Of a DNA stretch of 64,000 nucleotides, positions 59,114-64,000 are shown piece after piece. The position numbers and the translations under genes were made by a program. Source of the DNA: Occultella glacieicola. GTDB taxonomy: Bacteria > Actinomycetota > Actinomycetes > Actinomycetales > Beutenbergiaceae. The stretch spans positions 248,001 to 312,000 of the forward strand of contig NZ_SMNA01000001.1 of assembly GCF_004353825.1 (NCBI RefSeq), given 5' to 3'. Each line of letters opens with the position of its first letter. Position 1 is the first letter of the stretch. Below the pieces are notes generated by a model, which was not told the DNA's origin, made no database searches, and worked only from the letters and a program-made list of their open reading frames with translations.

Positions 59114-60790
59114 ATGACCGCGACCACGCAGACCCACCACGCCGCGCACCGCGCACCCGCGGATCGGCAGCGACGCAGCGGGACATCGGTGCGCGAACCC
59201 TGGGCCGGGACCGGGCAGCTGCTCCGGCTGGCGCTGCGGCGGGACCGGATCCGGATCCTGATCTGGTTCGTCGCGATCGTCGGGACCGTCGCGGCCACCG
59301 TCCCCGCCCTCGAGGTCGCCTATCCGGACGCCGCGGCCCGGCAGGCCCGTGCCGCGATCCTGACGAACCCGTCCGCGGTCATGATGACCGGGCCCGCGTT
59401 CGGCCTCGACGACTACACGCTCGGCGCGATGGTCGCCAACGAGCTGAGCCTGAGCCTGTTCGTCACGGTCGCCGTGATGAGCGTCCTGCTGACCGTCCGG
59501 CACACCCGATCGGAGGAGGAGGCAGGCCGGACCGAGCTCCTGCGCGGGCTGCCGGTTGGTCACTACGCGCCGGCGACGGCGGCCCTCGTCCATGTCGCGG
59601 GCGTGAACCTCGTGATCGGGGCCGGCACGGCGCTGGCGCTGCTCGGCGGTGGCCTGGAGGTCGCCGGCAGCGCCGCGATGGGGTTGGCGACGGCGGTGAC
59701 CGGACTCGTGTTCGGCGCCGTCGCCGCGGTCACGACGCAGGTGACGGCGCACGCGCGCGCCGCGACCGGGATGGCCATGGTGGTCCTCGCCGCCGCGTTC
59801 GTGGCCCGCGGGGTCGGCGACGTGATCGACTCGCAGGGATCCTGGCTGTCCTGGCTCTCCCCGCTCGCGTGGGCGCAGCAGACCCGGCTCTTCGTGGACC
59901 TGCGGTGGTGGCCGCTGGCCCTCTCGCTCGCGCTGACCGTCGTCCTGCTCGCGGTCTCCGTGCGGCTGGCCCGGCGGCGCGACCTCGGCGCGGGCCTGCG
60001 CCCGGAGCGCGGCGGACGGGCGGCCGCGAACCCGATCCTGCTGAGCGGACAGGGCTTGGCCCTGCGGCTGCTGCGGGGCACGATCATCGGATGGTCGGTC
60101 GGCCTGGTGCTGATGGCGATCACGTTCGGCAGCCTCGCGAACTCGCTCGAGGACATGCTCGCCGAGGTCCCGGACCTCGGCGCCTGGATCGGGATGGGCG
60201 GCGGCGACCTGATCGACGCGTTCGCGGGCGCGATGCTGTCCTTCCTGGTGTTCGGCGTCGGGGCGTTCGCGGTCGGGGCGGTGCTGCGGCTCAAGACCGA
60301 GGAGGAGGGCGGGCGCGGCGAGGCCGTACTGGCCACCGGTGCCTCCCGCCTCGGCTGGGTCGCGAACTGGTTCGCCGTGGTGGTCGTGGCGTCGATCGTG
60401 ATGCTGGTGCTGTCCGGGCTCGGGCTTGGGCTCGGCGTGCAGGCGGCGACCGGGTCCGCGGACGCGATCGGACGGCTCGCCGTGTCGTCGCTGGCCTACC
60501 TGCCCGCGGTGCTGGTGATGGCCGCGCTCGCGCTCGCGCTGTTCGGGCTCGTGCCGCCGCTGGCGGGACTCGCCTGGGTGCTGGTCGCCTGGGTCGTCTT
60601 CGTCGGCTGGGTGGGTGCCCTGCTGGACCTGCCGGCGGGACTGATGGGTATCTCGCCCGTGGACCGCACCCCGACGGTGCCGGTCGAGGCGGCCGACCCC
60701 GGCCCGCTCCTGGTGCTCACGGCGATCGCCGCGGTCCTGACCATCGGTGGCCTGCTCGGGATCCGCCGTCGGGACATCCGCTCCAGCTAG
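59114..60790 (+). CDS. Large ABC exporter permease (polyketide-antibiotic exporter type)
   Basis: The 558-residue permease has about twelve membrane segments, arranged as two six-helix halves. The first half contains RIRILIWFVAIVGTVAATVP, VRHTRSEEEAGRTELLRGLP and LSWLSPLAWAQQTRLF. The second half contains RLKTEEEGGRGEAVLATGAS, an internal repeat of the R-x-E-E-E-G-R-x-E motif. COG3559-type exporters have this layout. The N-terminal 30 residues are polar and probably disordered. It starts 3 nt after the ATPase gene and completes a TetR-controlled efflux operon. The substrate is unknown. Confidence 0.88.
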   Translation: MTATTQTHHAAHRAPADRQRRSGTSVREPWAGTGQLLRLALRRDRIRILIWFVAIVGTVAATVPALEVAYPDAAARQARAAILTNPSAVMMTGPAFGLDDYTLGAMVANELSLSLFVTVAVMSVLLTVRHTRSEEEAGRTELLRGLPVGHYAPATAALVHVAGVNLVIGAGTALALLGGGLEVAGSAAMGLATAVTGLVFGAVAAVTTQVTAHARAATGMAMVVLAAAFVARGVGDVIDSQGSWLSWLSPLAWAQQTRLFVDLRWWPLALSLALTVVLLAVSVRLARRRDLGAGLRPERGGRAAANPILLSGQGLALRLLRGTIIGWSVGLVLMAITFGSLANSLEDMLAEVPDLGAWIGMGGGDLIDAFAGAMLSFLVFGVGAFAVGAVLRLKTEEEGGRGEAVLATGASRLGWVANWFAVVVVASIVMLVLSGLGLGLGVQAATGSADAIGRLAVSSLAYLPAVLVMAALALALFGLVPPLAGLAWVLVAWVVFVGWVGALLDLPAGLMGISPVDRTPTVPVEAADPGPLLVLTAIAAVLTIGGLLGIRRRDIRSS

Positions 60791-61066
60791 CCGGGCGGAA
60801 TCAGGCCGGGGGGCGCGTGGCCCGTCCGCCTGCCACCTCCCGCGACCCGCGCGGCGAGGACGTTGCCAAGCCCTCGAATCAGCCGGGCCCGCCGACCATC
60901 TCGAGGGAGCGGCGGCTGAATCGCTGGGTCGCCGGTCCGGGACGCGGGTGGCGAATGCTCGCCCGCGGGCCGGCCGCGCCCTACGGTGGGACCGGGCGCC
61001 GCGAACTCCGGCGCCGTGGCCGGCGCCGACGCCGGGCACCGCATCGGAGAGCGAGGGTCGCCGGCG
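60791..61066. other. Intergenic gap after the exporter operon
   Basis: 276 nt with no credible gene. A TACGGT sequence at 60982-60987 could be the -10 of the membrane protein gene at 61067, leaving a leader of about 70 nt. Nothing else was recognised. Confidence 0.4.
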
Positions 61067-63693
<2,627 letters not shown>

Positions 63694-63801
63694 TTACCCC
63701 GAGCATGCCGTCCAGGGCACCGGTCGGGGTTCGCCGGACGGTGCAGCCGGAGAGTGGCGTCCGGGTGAGGCAACGCACGTCAGTCGCCGGTCAGTCGTGG
63801 G

Positions 63802-63999
63802 TCAGCCGCCGGTCAGCGTCAGGAGGATCAGGCCCAGGTTCAGGGCGACCACCGCGACCACGATGCCGGTCAGGACCCACCGGATCACGGGGCCGTTCGC
63901 GGACTCGCCCATCAGGGTGCGATCCGACGTCAGGCGGAGCAGCGGCACCAGGGCGAACGGGATCCCGAAGCTCAGCACCACCTGCGAGATCACCAGGGC
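63802..63999 (-). CDS. mntH: Nramp family metal ion transporter (MntH-like), C-terminal end only
   Basis: The gene enters from the right edge and only the last 65 residues are seen. ALVISQVVLSFGIPFALVPL followed by LRLTSDRTLMG is the conserved helix 10-11 stretch of Nramp/MntH proteins, which import Mn(II) and Fe(II) with protons. A final helix (VLTGIVVAVVALNLGLILLT) ends the protein. The body of the gene lies outside the window. Confidence 0.75.
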   Translation of the reverse strand, partial: ALVISQVVLSFGIPFALVPLLRLTSDRTLMGESANGPVIRWVLTGIVVAVVALNLGLILLTLTGG

Positions 64000-64000
64000 C

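Overview
The window is very GC-rich (by eye about 70 % or more) and gene-dense. It has many 1-4 nt ATGA/GTGA overlaps and frequent GTG starts. Its gene set is typical of Actinobacteria: a DUF222/HNH 13E12-type protein, NarL-type sensor pairs, a SARP remnant, an actinobacterial HelD helicase and an accA1/accD1-like operon. The overall content suggests a high-GC member of the Micrococcales, but no rRNA or other decisive marker is present, so this placement is inference. At least ten genes appear to be leaderless: a TAnnnT -10 box lies 6-7 nt upstream of the start codon.

Layout. 1-2.8 kb: end of a phosphotransferase gene, a decayed MFS gene, a small hydrolase-like gene and a TetR regulator. 2.9-9.3 kb: a carbohydrate uptake operon on the minus strand (hydroxyacid dehydrogenase, lipoprotein binding protein, two permeases, a YesL/DUF624 protein) facing a divergent DeoR-LacI hybrid regulator, with repeated putative operators between them. 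9.5-19 kb: an APC permease, a ParA-like ATPase with an unusual P-loop, a metallo-beta-lactamase-fold protein, a LysE exporter, a TrpXYZ-like ABC importer, a coiled-coil membrane protein and a YdeI-family protein. 19-27 kb: a beta-propeller membrane protein, a HelD-type RNA polymerase-recycling helicase, a VOC protein, an HxlR/QorB pair, DUF1266 and DUF998 proteins and a fragment of a dead deaminase gene.

27-37 kb and 51-61 kb form signalling and efflux blocks: four NarL-type histidine kinase/response regulator pairs and four ABC-2 type exporters, the last led by a TetR gene. 37.5-39 kb holds a thiosulfate sulfurtransferase and SufE. 39-45.5 kb is a leucine/itaconate-type catabolic operon (CitE-like lyase, MaoC hydratase, BioY, biotin carboxylase, carboxyltransferase) facing a TetR regulator across two near-identical palindromes. 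BioY sits where an acyl-CoA dehydrogenase lies in the mycobacterial counterpart.

45.5-49 kb is a decayed patch: an octanucleotide minisatellite, an intact HNH gene, a broken MFS gene and a broken SARP gene that run into each other. A Tat/lipoprotein multicopper oxidase follows. The right end carries a rifampicin monooxygenase-like gene (rox) with a GNAT gene, and the start of an Nramp transporter. Together with the HelD gene, rox gives two gene types elsewhere linked to rifamycin tolerance. No tRNA, rRNA, CRISPR array or insertion sequence was recognised.
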